In this document: positions 21,101-28,041 of the stretch, one piece after another | Position numbering within the stretch: position 1 is the stretch's first letter | Layout of the letters: each line of letters begins with the position of its first letter | Translations under genes and position numbers: made by a program | The notes under the pieces: model-generated | The model's input: only the letters and a program-made list of their open reading frames with translations | What the model was told of the DNA's origin: nothing | The model's database searches: none | NCBI GenBank assembly: GCA_037783545.1 | Contig: JBBELK010000387.1 | Span: 2,777,501 to 2,841,500 of the forward strand | DNA from: Henricia sp. BOLD:AAB3569 | Taxonomy: Eukaryota > Echinodermata > Asteroidea > Spinulosida > Echinasteridae | Length of the DNA: 64,000 nucleotides | Reading direction: 5' to 3'

Positions 21101-24100
21101 AATGAATTTGGCGCGCGCGCATTGCTGACGAGCCTCTGCCTTTAAGCCTCGTCACATTGTTAACACTAATACAGGCATGGTATTTTTCAGACTTTTGTCT
21201 GAAATCAAATTTTTTGAATCTGAACGCAACATCTGGTATGGTGCCTGATCACCATTGAAATAAAACAACCAAACTTGGGATGAGAGACAAATTCTAAGGG
21301 CCTTATCGGGATTCGAACTTGAGACCTCTGACTTACGGATTTTTTGATCTGAGACATTATTAGTTTCATTTTAGACTTTGTGCCATTGACAATTTCATCT
21401 CTGTCTAATACGACTATTTTCTTGTGTGATGTGTTTGCAGTATCCTTAGCCCTGCGGGAACCAACATACCCCTTCCTGGCCCTAATTGTCCTGAGAGACA
21501 ACAAGATGACCGTCGTCCAGAGAATAGCTGGAGCGATTCAGCCCCAGGATCTCATCGCGAGACTCACGCGAGTTGTGGCCGAGACGGAGGCGTTTCTTAT
21601 CACAATGAGACATGAACGACAGCAACGGGACCAAGCGAACACGCTGCGGCAACAGCAGGATGTGGCGTATCATGAGTCATTACGACAGGACAGAGAAAAG
21701 GTTAGACTTAAACCATGTTCACATCAATCACTTGATGCCGGAGGACGTGTAAACACATTCTGGCGATGTAAAGTCACAGTGATTTGCAAGACCAGGGACC
21801 GATTTCACAAAGCACTAAGACGCATCTTAGGAAGGGTCACTCTTCTTATCTTGGGACGTTGGTATGGGAATTAGGACGCTTTGAACTTGTCTTAACTTTT
21901 GTGAAATCGATCCCAGGTTTCAGCGGCTAGTTTATAATTTTGCAAATGGCGAGACCTGTTACTTGATTTAAATGCATGACCAGGTCTCAGTGGTTAGTTG
22001 ATAATTTGTACCAACTGGCGAGACCTGTTACTTGATTTAAATACATGACCAGCAGCCGATTTCACGAAACTTTACGCAATTGCGCAATTGCGCAAGTCCA
22101 CTTGCGCCATAAATTAGTAGACTTGCACAATTGCGTAAAGTTTCGTGAAATCGGCTGCAGGTCTCAGTGGTTAGTTGATAAAAGCATCATGTCATCAAGC
22201 ATTACAAGCCCTTAAAAACTGAAGTGTATGTCTTAATTTCTAGAATTGGCCTTGTATCCATGACCTAGTTGATATGATTTAATATGATCTAATTTCTCAG
22301 GAACGAAGACGTCAAGAAGAAAAAAACCAGAAGCAGAGAGAATTAGAGGAAGAACAGCAGAGGCAAATTGAAGCAGAGAGAAGAATTCAGGTTGGTGGAC
22401 GTCTCCTGGCAAAGCCTTCTTAAAGTACCCGGGTCATTTAATAAAATACACAACTTGGTGTCACTCCTCGCCTTCCATCTCTGTGGCCCTGGTTCGAATC
22501 CCGTCCAGGTCAGTATGTGGATTGGGTTCTCAGTCCCTGCTTGATTCCGTGCGTTTCCCCCCCTGTACAAAATTGTGTAGGTGGTTTCCTCCCACTTCTA
22601 AAACTAAGCATTTCTTCATCGTCTTCTCTTCACAGGTTTCTTCAGGCTTACGAGCTAATATTAAACTTAGCAATAGACTTATCTCATGCACGCTTGCTTA
22701 CTACAGACTATTAACTATGGATTGGTGTTTCATTTTAGGAAAAGGAGGAACTAAAGCAAGACAAAGCGGCTAGTCTACCAGCAGAACCGGATCCCAACGA
22801 CCTCAATGCAATACGGCTGGTTGTTAAGCTTCCTTGCGGCACCAGACTAGAACGTTGCTTTCTTAAGACGGACCCTTTACAGGTAGGAACCACTCATATT
22901 TTCTTCTATGATGAACTGTAAGCAATATTCAGTGTGGTACCTAATCACCACAGAATTAATAACCAAATATGGGATGCAAAATTGTATGGTCCTTATCGGG
23001 ATTTGAACCAAAGACCTCCGAGTTATGAGGCACAGTGGTATACTCCCTCAGGTTTCCCCAAGACCTCTGACACACCGGGCAGATGCTCTACCAGCTGAGC
23101 TATGAGGCGCAGTGGTATACTCCCTCGGGTTTTCCCCAAGACCCCTAACACACCAGACAGATGCTCTACCAGCTGAGCTTTGAGGCACAGTGGTATACTC
23201 CCTCAGGTTTCCCCTGAGACCTCTAACACACCAGACAGATGCTCTACCAGCTGAGCTTGGAGGCACAATGGTATATTCCCTCAGGTTTCCCCAAGACCTC
23301 TGACACACCGGGCAGATGCTCTACCAGCTGAGTTATGAGGCGCAGTGGTATACTCCCTCAGGTTTTCCCCAAGACGCCTAACACACCAGACAGATGCTCT
23401 ACCAGCTGAGCTGTGAGGCACAGTGGTATACTCCCTCAGGTTTCCCCTGAGACCTCTGACATACCGAGATGCTCTACCAGCTGAGTTATAAGGCTCAGGT
23501 TTCCCCAAGACCTCTGACACACCGGGCAGATGCTCTACCAGCTGAGCTATGAGGCACAGTAGTATACTCCCTCAGGTTTCCCCAAGACCTCTGACACACC
23601 AGGCAGATGTTCTACCAGCTGAGCTATGAGGCACAGTGATATACTCTCTCAGGTTTTCCCCCAAGACCTCTGACACACCAGGCAGATGCTCTACCAGTTG
23701 AGCTATGAGGCACAGTGGTATACTCCCTCAGGTTTCCCCCCAAGACCTCTGACACACCAGGCAGATGCTCTACCAGCTGAGCTATGAGGCACAGTGGTGT
23801 ACCCCCACAGGTTTTCCCCCCAAGACCTCTGACACACCAGGCAGATGCTCTACCAGCTGAGCCACGAGGCACAGTGGCATACTCAGTCAGGTTTTCGCAA
23901 GACCTCTGACACACCAGGAAGATGCTCTACCAGCTGAGCTATGAGGCACAGTGGTATATTCCCTCAGGTTTTCCAAATGTATACCACTGTGCCTAAGCTC
24001 AACTGGTAGAGCATCTGCCCTGCATGTCAAAGGTCTTGGGTTTGAATCCCGATGAGCACCATCTAATTTTTTCCCCTGAACCGTGATTTGGCTGTAACGT

Positions 24101-24389
24101 TCCTCCATGTAATCTTACCGTGCGTTCCCATTGCCAATTTTCTTTAGTGCCCAGTATTTCCAGTATGTATACTAACAGGAGTGACTGTCCATTCATTTGC
24201 CCCATGCAGGCAGTGTACGACTTTGTGTACATTCAAGACGACACACCAAGCGAATTCAGATTACAAACAAACTACCCACGGCGAGTCCTGCCCTGCAGAG
24301 CAACGCCCACACCGGGAGACTCGACAACTGTAGAGAGTTTTGGACTTGCACAGAAAGAGATGATATATGTACAGGATACTAGTGACTGA
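15103..24389 (+). CDS. FAF2: FAS-associated factor 2 (UBXD8/ETEA), complete, 10 exons
   Basis: Exons 15103-15192, 15470-15538, 16805-16920, 17591-17840, 19609-19694, 20224-20315, 21441-21700, 22301-22390, 22739-22882 and 24210-24389 join to 458 residues plus TGA (human FAF2 is 445). UBA domain about 18-60 (TEKLIQFQDLTGNEDTDECR); membrane-inserting hairpin about 105-135 (WSYMALLFPFRFAYVTLWDI); UAS thioredoxin-like domain about 140-275 (TDPVGDVI, LLVYLHGDDHEDT, NTRMLFWAAST); coiled coil about 290-365; UBX domain about 370-455. In animals FAF2 sits in the ER and lipid-droplet membrane, recruits p97/VCP through UBX and helps extract ubiquitinated proteins for degradation. The start was chosen by context AAAATGGCGG and family N-terminal length. 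The UBX loop reads YPR where FPR is usual. Confidence 0.97.
15193..15469. other. FAF2 intron 1
   Basis: Short intron. Two CATTCGCCCCATGTC-like words (about 15319-15349) resemble the TTCGCCCCA repeat at 20639; nothing else seen. Confidence 0.5.
15470..15538 (+). CDS. FAF2: FAF2 exon 2 (UBA)
   Basis: Residues 31-53, phase 0 at both ends, acceptor AATATTTCAG and donor GTAGGT. DLTGNEDTDECRAILQRHNWNIE is the core of the UBA domain. Confidence 0.95.
15697..15840. mobile_element. Inverted-repeat element, family 9 (TAGACCTTATGCG ends), copy 1
   Basis: TAGACCTTATGCGTAGCGGC to GGCCGCTACGGATAAAGTCT. The interior (AGAGGGCAGTCACA, GAGTAGGCACTTTGTGGGTC) is nearly identical to 16594-16740 in the same intron. 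Confidence 0.8.
16185..16400 (-). repeat. tRNA-derived SINE, minus orientation
   Basis: On the - strand it carries a B-box-type GGTTCGAATCC, then GTGGATTGGGTTCTCAGTCC, CTGCTTGATTCCGTGGGTTT and CCTCCCACCTCTAAAACTGA. The same order is seen at 22437-22660 and 27118-27300. Confidence 0.8.
16432..16575. repeat. Dispersed repeat with CTGTCATGCAGATACAATTG core, copy 2
   Basis: Same segment as 7270-7430 and 33710-33866, lying directly next to the minus-strand SINE. Confidence 0.75.
16594..16740. mobile_element. Inverted-repeat element, family 9, copy 2
   Basis: TAGACCTTATGCACGGCGGC to GCCGCTACGCATAAGGTCTA, with a small internal duplication (CACATTGTCACAGTGTGTCA) relative to copy 1. Confidence 0.8.
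16805..16920 (+). CDS. FAF2: FAF2 exon 3
   Basis: Leaves in phase 2, acceptor TGTACCGTAG, donor GTAAAT. It encodes the end of UBA (TAVQDTLNVSEG) and a Pro-rich linker. Confidence 0.92.
17183..17324. mobile_element. Inverted-repeat element, family 1, copy C
   Basis: TTAAAGGCACAGGCTCGTCA to GACGAGCCTCTGCCTTTAAA around the usual GCAGCTCCATAGCAAAGGCA loop. Confidence 0.85.
17591..17840 (+). CDS. FAF2: FAF2 exon 4 (membrane hairpin, start of UAS)
   Basis: Enters in phase 2 and leaves in phase 0, acceptor TCCTACATAG and donor GTGAGA. It contains the hydrophobic hairpin, then FRPDPRRIVTDPVGDVIAFI and HPTFYQGTYSQ, all diagnostic of FAF2. Confidence 0.96.
17996..18230. repeat. Two tandem 118-bp GGCC-rich units in FAF2 intron 4
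   Basis: GATAGGGCATGCTGGCCAAG starts at 17998 and again at 18116; both units carry GTGTATATCTTGAAGG-type and CATCAGGGCCAACT segments and TTGGCC palindromes. Confidence 0.75.
18294..18410 (+). repeat. SINE fragment related to 780-870
   Basis: GGGCAAGACACTTAATCTCA and TTGCCTCGTCAACCCAAG match 797-832; the downstream AATGTCACAATCTAAG matches the unit start at 852. A poly-A tract and a G-rich run separate the two parts. Confidence 0.7.
18555..18882 (+). repeat. SINE-like repeat with tRNA-Asn-like segment, copy 2
   Basis: Homologous to 8155-8485. The tRNA-like part (about 18695-18766) has anticodon stem TCTGC/GCAGA around loop ACGTTAA, which puts GTT (Asn) at the anticodon position, and a canonical B-box GGTTCGAATCC. 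Its T stem pairs poorly, so it is a tRNA-derived element, not a confident gene. Confidence 0.75.
19411..19576. mobile_element. 166-bp near-perfect palindrome upstream of FAF2 exon 5
   Basis: CATGGTTAAGATTATAGGCC ... GGCCTATAATCTTAACCATG with outer arms CAAATATTGACTGC / GCAGTCAATATTTG; the loop is only about 10 bases (around 19492-19500). No second copy is seen. Confidence 0.85.
19609..19694 (+). CDS. FAF2: FAF2 exon 5 (UAS)
   Basis: Enters in phase 0 and leaves in phase 2. ALSDAKRELKFLLVYLHGDD is the start of the thioredoxin-like fold. A 166-bp palindrome ends 32 bases upstream. Confidence 0.96.
20224..20315 (+). CDS. FAF2: FAF2 exon 6 (UAS)
   Basis: Enters in phase 2, leaves in phase 1, donor GTATTG. 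DTLCNADVTEFINTRMLFWA follows the family closely. Confidence 0.95.
20639..20805. repeat. TTCGCCC(C)AAA minisatellite with an inverted half
   Basis: About seven variants of ATTTCGCCCCAAA / CACTTCGCCCCAAAACC, then three copies on the opposite strand (GGGCGAAATGGTTTAGGGCG), so the two halves can pair. Confidence 0.7.
20946..21003. repeat. Small inverted repeat abutting family 1 copy D
   Basis: TTAATTAGGGTTTGTTTTAA pairs with AAACAAACCCTAATTAA; the element at 21005 begins within two bases. Confidence 0.65.
21005..21145. mobile_element. Inverted-repeat element, family 1, copy D
   Basis: TTAAAGGCACAGGCTCAACA to GACGAGCCTCTGCCTTTAA; a few substitutions break the palindrome (CACATAATACG on the left, GTGCAATGAATTT on the right). 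Confidence 0.85.
21441..21700 (+). CDS. FAF2: FAF2 exon 7 (end of UAS, start of coiled coil)
   Basis: Enters in phase 1, leaves in phase 0. VSLALREPTYPFLALIVLRD, then TVVQRIAGAIQPQDLI, then a Gln/Arg-rich helix. The frame stays open past the donor into a repeat, but family sequence stops at QDREK. Confidence 0.95.
21795..21914. mobile_element. Inverted-repeat element with CCGATTTCACAAAG ends, copy 1
   Basis: GGGACCGATTTCACAAAGCA to CTTTTGTGAAATCGATCCC; interior CTTATCTTGGGACGTTGGTA shared with 28824-28926. It lies 95 bases after FAF2 exon 7. Confidence 0.75.
21914..22052. repeat. Two tandem 67-bp units
   Basis: CAGGTTTCAGCGGCTAGTTT (21914) and CAGGTCTCAGTGGTTAGTTG (21981) start two units that share GGCGAGACCTGTTACTTGAT. 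A third unit start appears at 22158 after the palindromic insertion. Confidence 0.7.
22053..22157. mobile_element. Palindromic element inserted in the 67-bp tandem repeat
   Basis: CAGCCGATTTCACGAAACTT ... AAGTTTCGTGAAATCGGCTG, with GCGCAATTGCGCAA inside. The tandem repeat resumes right after it with CAGGTCTCAG, so the insertion may have duplicated CAG. Confidence 0.7.
22301..22390 (+). CDS. FAF2: FAF2 exon 8 (coiled coil)
   Basis: Thirty codons, phase 0 at both ends, highly charged helix ERRRQEEKNQKQRELEEEQQ, acceptor AATTTCTCAG. Confidence 0.94.
22437..22660 (+). repeat. tRNA-derived SINE, plus orientation
   Basis: B-box GGTTCGAATCC at 22490-22500, then TATGTGGATTGGGTTCTCAG, CCTGCTTGATTCCGTGCGTT and CCTCCCACTTCTAAAACT. 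Same family as 16185-16400 (minus) and 27118-27300. Confidence 0.8.
22739..22882 (+). CDS. FAF2: FAF2 exon 9 (start of UBX)
   Basis: Forty-eight codons, phase 0. End of coiled coil, LPAEPDPNDLNAIRLVVKLP and the first UBX strands (GTRLERCFLKTDPLQ). Confidence 0.94.
22980..23975 (-). repeat. Array of 12 units of about 78 bp carrying a tRNA A-box, in FAF2 intron 9
   Basis: AGATGCTCTACCAGCTGAG recurs at 23081, 23159, 23237, 23314, 23392, 23467, 23528, 23605, 23684, 23763, 23843 and 23920 (spacing mostly 75-80, one of 61). On the - strand each unit reads TAGCTCAGCTGGTAGAGCAT, a match to the Pol III A-box and D-arm of tRNAs. Before the array, at 22985-23010, the - strand has a B-box-like GGTTCAAATCCCGATAAGG. 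So a tRNA-derived head has been amplified without its B-box. Open frames here are repeat artefacts. Confidence 0.8.
23989..24060 (+). repeat. tRNA-like sequence in opposite orientation to the array
   Basis: GTGCCTAAGCTCAACTGGTA then GAGCATCTGCCC and TTGGGTTTGAATCCCGATGA: D-arm and T-arm are present and the ends (GTGCCT / AGCAC) pair in part. The anticodon arm is poor, so I read it as a tRNA-derived repeat head, not a tRNA gene. Confidence 0.6.
24210..24389 (+). CDS. FAF2: FAF2 exon 10 (end of UBX and stop)
   Basis: AVYDFVYIQDDTPSEFRLQT then NYPRRVLPC, ending in the family-type MIYVQDTSD and TGA at 24387-24389. Confidence 0.96.
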   Translation, partial: AVYDFVYIQDDTPSEFRLQTNYPRRVLPCRATPTPGDSTTVESFGLAQKEMIYVQDTSD

Positions 24390-24872
24390 ATGCGCAAACC
24401 CAAGATGATATAGCGCTCTAGGCGCAAGATCTTTCGTTGCAACCCAAGTTGGCCAATGGCGTCAGTTAAGCTAAAATCAGTAGCCAAGAACTGGAATGGT
24501 TGTTTAAGGTGCGTAAAACCTTGTTCGTACGTCATGCAAATTGCAAAAGGGAAGCGAATTTGACGTCTTTAACCAATTAGACAAAAACCGAACAATTTCT
24601 CCACACATAAAATACTGACCATCAAACAAAAACTATACCTTACCATTTGGACCCAATTGCATAGAGCCGTAACGGCGTGTTTATTGTAGCAGACGAGTAA
24701 AGCGCTATTTTATGGTCGCGGCGTGGTTAAGCATGTGCGCGCTTGGAAACGGCTATTGTTGCGTCGCTGTTTTCAGCAAAGTTTGACCGTGCGGTTAAGG
24801 CACGTTTTCAGTTGCTTACCGTTAACGATGTCTATGAAATAGCCTGATGCTCCGTAAAGAGAAAGCAGGCTG
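24390..24872. other. FAF2 3' flank, no gene seen
   Basis: It should include the FAF2 3' UTR. No clear AATAAA was found near the stop, so the transcript end is not placed. Confidence 0.4.
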
Positions 24873-25011
24873 TTAAGGGAAGACACATAAATCTAACCGC
24901 TGGTATCGACTGCGATCCCGGCGGTTGTTAGCGGTACCGCCTGCACTAAGTAAGCTGTTCTCGAGCTGTACCGGTGTCGGTACCGCGGTTAGATTTGTGT
25001 GTCTTCCCTAA
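24873..25011. mobile_element. Inverted-repeat element with TTAAGGGAAGACACA ends
   Basis: TTAAGGGAAGACACATAAAT / ATTTGTGTGTCTTCCCTAA plus inner arms CTAACCGC / GCGGTTAG; GGTACCG-type words in the middle. Single copy here; TTAA-like ends. Confidence 0.75.
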
Positions 25012-25235
25012 GCAACTCTATGAAATTGACCCCCGCTTTTCAGTTGGTCATATTTCTTGTACTTTGTATGACAGAAATGTGCAAGTTGCACATGTTTTTT
25101 AGCACAATGTCTTTTGTTTCTCGGGGTATACATTTCTCCTTTAACAATAATCATGGAATTTGTTCTAGTTGCTGCTACAGTCAATCACTTGACCATGTTT
25201 GCTGATCAAAGTTGCTACAGTGGCTCTCTGCAAAC

Positions 25236-25446
25236 AGGGTTGCAGTTGAGTCCATCACAAGTCCTCACAAGCCTTCACAAGTCCCTGGGTCTTAATTCAA
25301 GTCACAAGCTATTCAAATGAACTCCAACAAAGGCATTCTTTTGTGCATGTTCATCCTTTGCTTCTTGTTACTGGACTTGTGCGAAACTTGTCACAGACTT
25401 GTGATTTTATCGGCTCTGGACTTGTGATAGACTCGACTACAGCCCT
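25236..25446. mobile_element. Inverted-repeat element, family 6, copy 2
   Basis: AGGGTTGCAGTTGAGTCCAT to AGACTCGACTACAGCCCT, same interior as 10248-10477. Confidence 0.8.
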
Positions 25447-25459
25447 GCTGTGCAACAAA

Positions 25460-25738
25460 GGGGCTATAGACCTTTATCACGGTGCGGCCATCTTCCCTTT
25501 TCCTTTATAAAAATAAACGTATCCAAAGCAATGCTTCGAGAAAAAAGTTTGGCCCGTGTTGAAATTGTTCATTGTGTGCATCACAATAAAACACGCCTAG
25601 CGCGATCAAGAAAATGCGCAGCGCAGACAGTGATTCTCTCAAAACAACAACACATGCGGTTGCGCAGACGCACTGATCGTGCCCGACACGTACTAAGGAG
25701 AACAAGACAAAGATGGACGCACCGTGATAAATACAACT
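25460..25738. mobile_element. Inverted-repeat element with CACGGTGCGGCCATCTT ends
   Basis: TTTATCACGGTGCGGCCATC at the left pairs with GATGGACGCACCGTGATAAA at the right. The terminus resembles family 9. An Arg-rich open frame inside has no recognised domain and an AATAAA lies within. Confidence 0.6.
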
Positions 25739-26019
25739 AGAATAAATTAATTTTGTGATTTGTTTTTGACCAACTAGTGTAGTATTACAAGTATACTCGT
25801 TTTAAAAAATAAAAAGGTTTTTAATCTGAACGAAGAATCAAGGAGGTTAAGAGAAGTAAAATGTTTTGTCAAGGCTGACTGCACCAGCCTCTGTAAGAGC
25901 CACTGAGGCAGGGTGTTCCACTCTGCCCAAAGTGCCTCCCTGAGCTCCTGCACTTCTAGGGCTGTTTAGGAGATGCACGGCTCATCCCACGTAGGTTGAA
26001 TCAGGTTGATAACTTGACA

Positions 26020-26335
26020 AAATAGGTTTTCTGAGAGCTCTTGCACGATTCTCCCAGAAACACAAAATGTCACATTTCATTACTGCGGGAATCACTTTGT
26101 TCAAACAGGTCCTCTTGGACCTGGAGGAAATCACTAAAGCAGAACAGTCTTGAAAGCGATTCCAAAGTGATTGGTCGATCAGTGCCTTGTTATCGACAAT
26201 TTCACTGTATTCAACTTCTGCTCTGATCAAGAATTGATATTTTAAAATGCATTTATTTTTTGGACGAGTATTTTTGTTTCTTGACGTGTGTAGATGCGCA
26301 TTATAATTAACTAGGGTTTGTTTTTCTCCACCCGA
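26020..26335 (-). repeat. Dispersed repeat shared with 31080-31190
   Basis: On the - strand, AACAAGGCACTGATCGACCA, ATCACTTTGGAATCGCTTTC and AAGACTGTTCTGCTTTAG match 31092-31160. Both can be translated as DNKALxDQSLWNRFQDCSA, so the source may once have been coding, but neither copy has an intact frame with a known domain. Confidence 0.6.
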
Positions 26336-26359
26336 CATAATTTAATTTAGCACTGTATA

Positions 26360-26430
26360 CTTGGTGCTTCCCCGGGTGGGACTTGAACCCACGACCTCTT
26401 AATTATGTCAAGATTACGATTGGCTGCTTA
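26360..26430 (-). repeat. tRNA-like 3' half, minus strand
   Basis: On the - strand, GTGGGTTCAAGTCCCAC is a perfect five-pair T-arm, followed by CCGGGGAAGCACC. No matching 5' half was found, so this is a tRNA-derived remnant. Confidence 0.5.
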
Positions 26431-27117
26431 CGATATTTTTGTGTAGATAACTTAACCTGTTTATATCTTTCCTTCTTTTTTTAACTTTTCAAGGACAGAA
26501 TTTAAGACGTGTTTGTCTCTGTAGATACTTCCAGCACTCTGGTTTGCAGTTTTCTTAGTTCAGTATTAAATTCTGTTTTGTTCTTTGGGTTTTATGGTAA
26601 CGCTTATTTTGGGTTTTCGGATGCAAAAAATCAGAGTTTCTGACTCTGTCCGAAATGTGCCAAATAAATGTTATTGTTTGTGTTCAAGATTAGATTGTGT
26701 TTAAGCCACAAAATAATTTATATTGGTCGTCAAATATCACATTTATCAAAATTTGTAAGTTTTAATTAAAGAATAAATCGAAATGTGCAGGCTACTTTGT
26801 TTATAGATTTTTTGGGTCATTTTTATCGTGGACACGGCGAACGTGGTATTGATTCTGTACTTCACACCTGCCACGAGCGCCACATGGCAACAAACATTTA
26901 GTCTGGTGAAGTGGAAATTAAGAGTGCATGTGCAAGGACACCAGACATTATTCATGCTAAACAGAAAATAATTTTTTGGTACCAAAGATTACAGCGTAGC
27001 ACCGCAAGGTCGGTGGCGCCACCTGTGCACCGGTACCGCACACTACATGTACGTGTATGGGGCATCAGTTTGCATTGCATGAAACAGAAGACGTGTACCA
27101 GTTGAATATTGTTTGGG
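26431..27117. other. Intergenic sequence with no gene seen
   Basis: AT-rich spacer between FAF2 and the coiled-coil gene. Overlapping short frames near 26746-27158 lack any family similarity. Confidence 0.45.
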
Positions 27118-27300
27118 CGGTCGGGTTGGCGTAGTGGTTCTTTCCCCCCGGCTTTCACCTCTGGCGTCCCGGGTTCGAATCCAGGGCGTGTATGTGGATT
27201 GGGTTTGCAGTCCCTACTTGACCGCGTGGGTTTTCCCCTGAGGCATTTCTCTGGGGGTTTCCCCTCCCACTTCTAAAACTGCAACTCCTTTTTCGTCATC
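27118..27300 (+). repeat. tRNA-derived SINE with complete Pol III head
   Basis: A-box GGTTGGCGTAGTGGTT (27124-27139) and B-box GGTTCGAATCC (27172-27182), then TATGTGGATTGGGTTTGCAG, TACTTGACCGCGTGGGTTTT and CCTCCCACTTCTAAAACTG. It is the most complete of the three copies. Confidence 0.85.
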
Positions 27301-27806
27301 TAAAGTTGATAATAAAGTATACCGGTAGTTAAAGCTAAAACCGTATAGTTGATGGCATAAAGGGCCTTAGTTGCCGAAGATGCCATAAAATTAACAACGA
27401 AAATTTTGTAATTGAAAATCCAAAACTTATGTCAAAAAATTACACCAAGGGACATTATGAAGGAAAAATTTTGGTTATTCATTCCTTAATTTCCGTCTTA
27501 AATATTTCTAACATCTGTCAAAAAAACTACCTTTAAATGACCTTGATTCATTTATATAATGCATATGCACAATGCATTGATTATGTATGCAGTCACGCCA
27601 GACCGTAGACAGTAGCAAATAATACCATATTGTCTTATCGGGAAATCGACACGTCGACTGAAATTTGATGGAAGCTAGGCAACATTCGAGTAGCGTGTAA
27701 TGCATGCAAATATTGCGCCTACATTGACCTACCCATATGTCACCCTTATGTGTTATGCACACTGTGCTATTGATCTGATTGTGAGTTTATATGTGCCAGA
27801 TGGAAC

Positions 27807-28041
27807 ATGGAGAACGAGAGGGATTTGACCAGCGAGGGTTTGCCAGACACCAGGGCATGTCTGGGTGGCGATGTAGGGTGTGGTCGTGCAGTTAGGGCGA
27901 GGCAAAACAGTGGTGGAGCGGCGGAATGCGATGAAATGCAAAAACAATGCGAGGTTTCGGCCGAATCAGACATATGTGTAGATACTGGCGGAAATGATAG
28001 TGCCAGCGGGACGAATATAGAAACGGAACACCATAAAGAAG
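27807..28041 (+). CDS. Coiled-coil protein gene, exon 1
   Basis: Begins at ATG (context AACATGGAG) and ends before GTATGT in phase 1. Residues 1-78 are acidic and polar (ENERDLTSEG, CDEMQKQCEVSAES) with no domain. The start is the first ATG of a frame that joins exon 2; an upstream in-frame exon cannot be excluded. Confidence 0.7.

Noticed and set aside
21701..21874. Extension of FAF2 exon 7 to 21874
   Set aside because: The extra codons run into an inverted-repeat element, and family sequence continues at the exon starting 22301; the donor at 21701 fits in phase.
23048..24108. Chain of - strand frames rich in SSAGRASVWCVRGL
   Set aside because: These are translations of the 78-bp tRNA-like units, a well-known source of false proteins.
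25450..25740. 96-codon Arg-rich frame
   Set aside because: It lies wholly within an inverted-repeat element and has no recognised domain.
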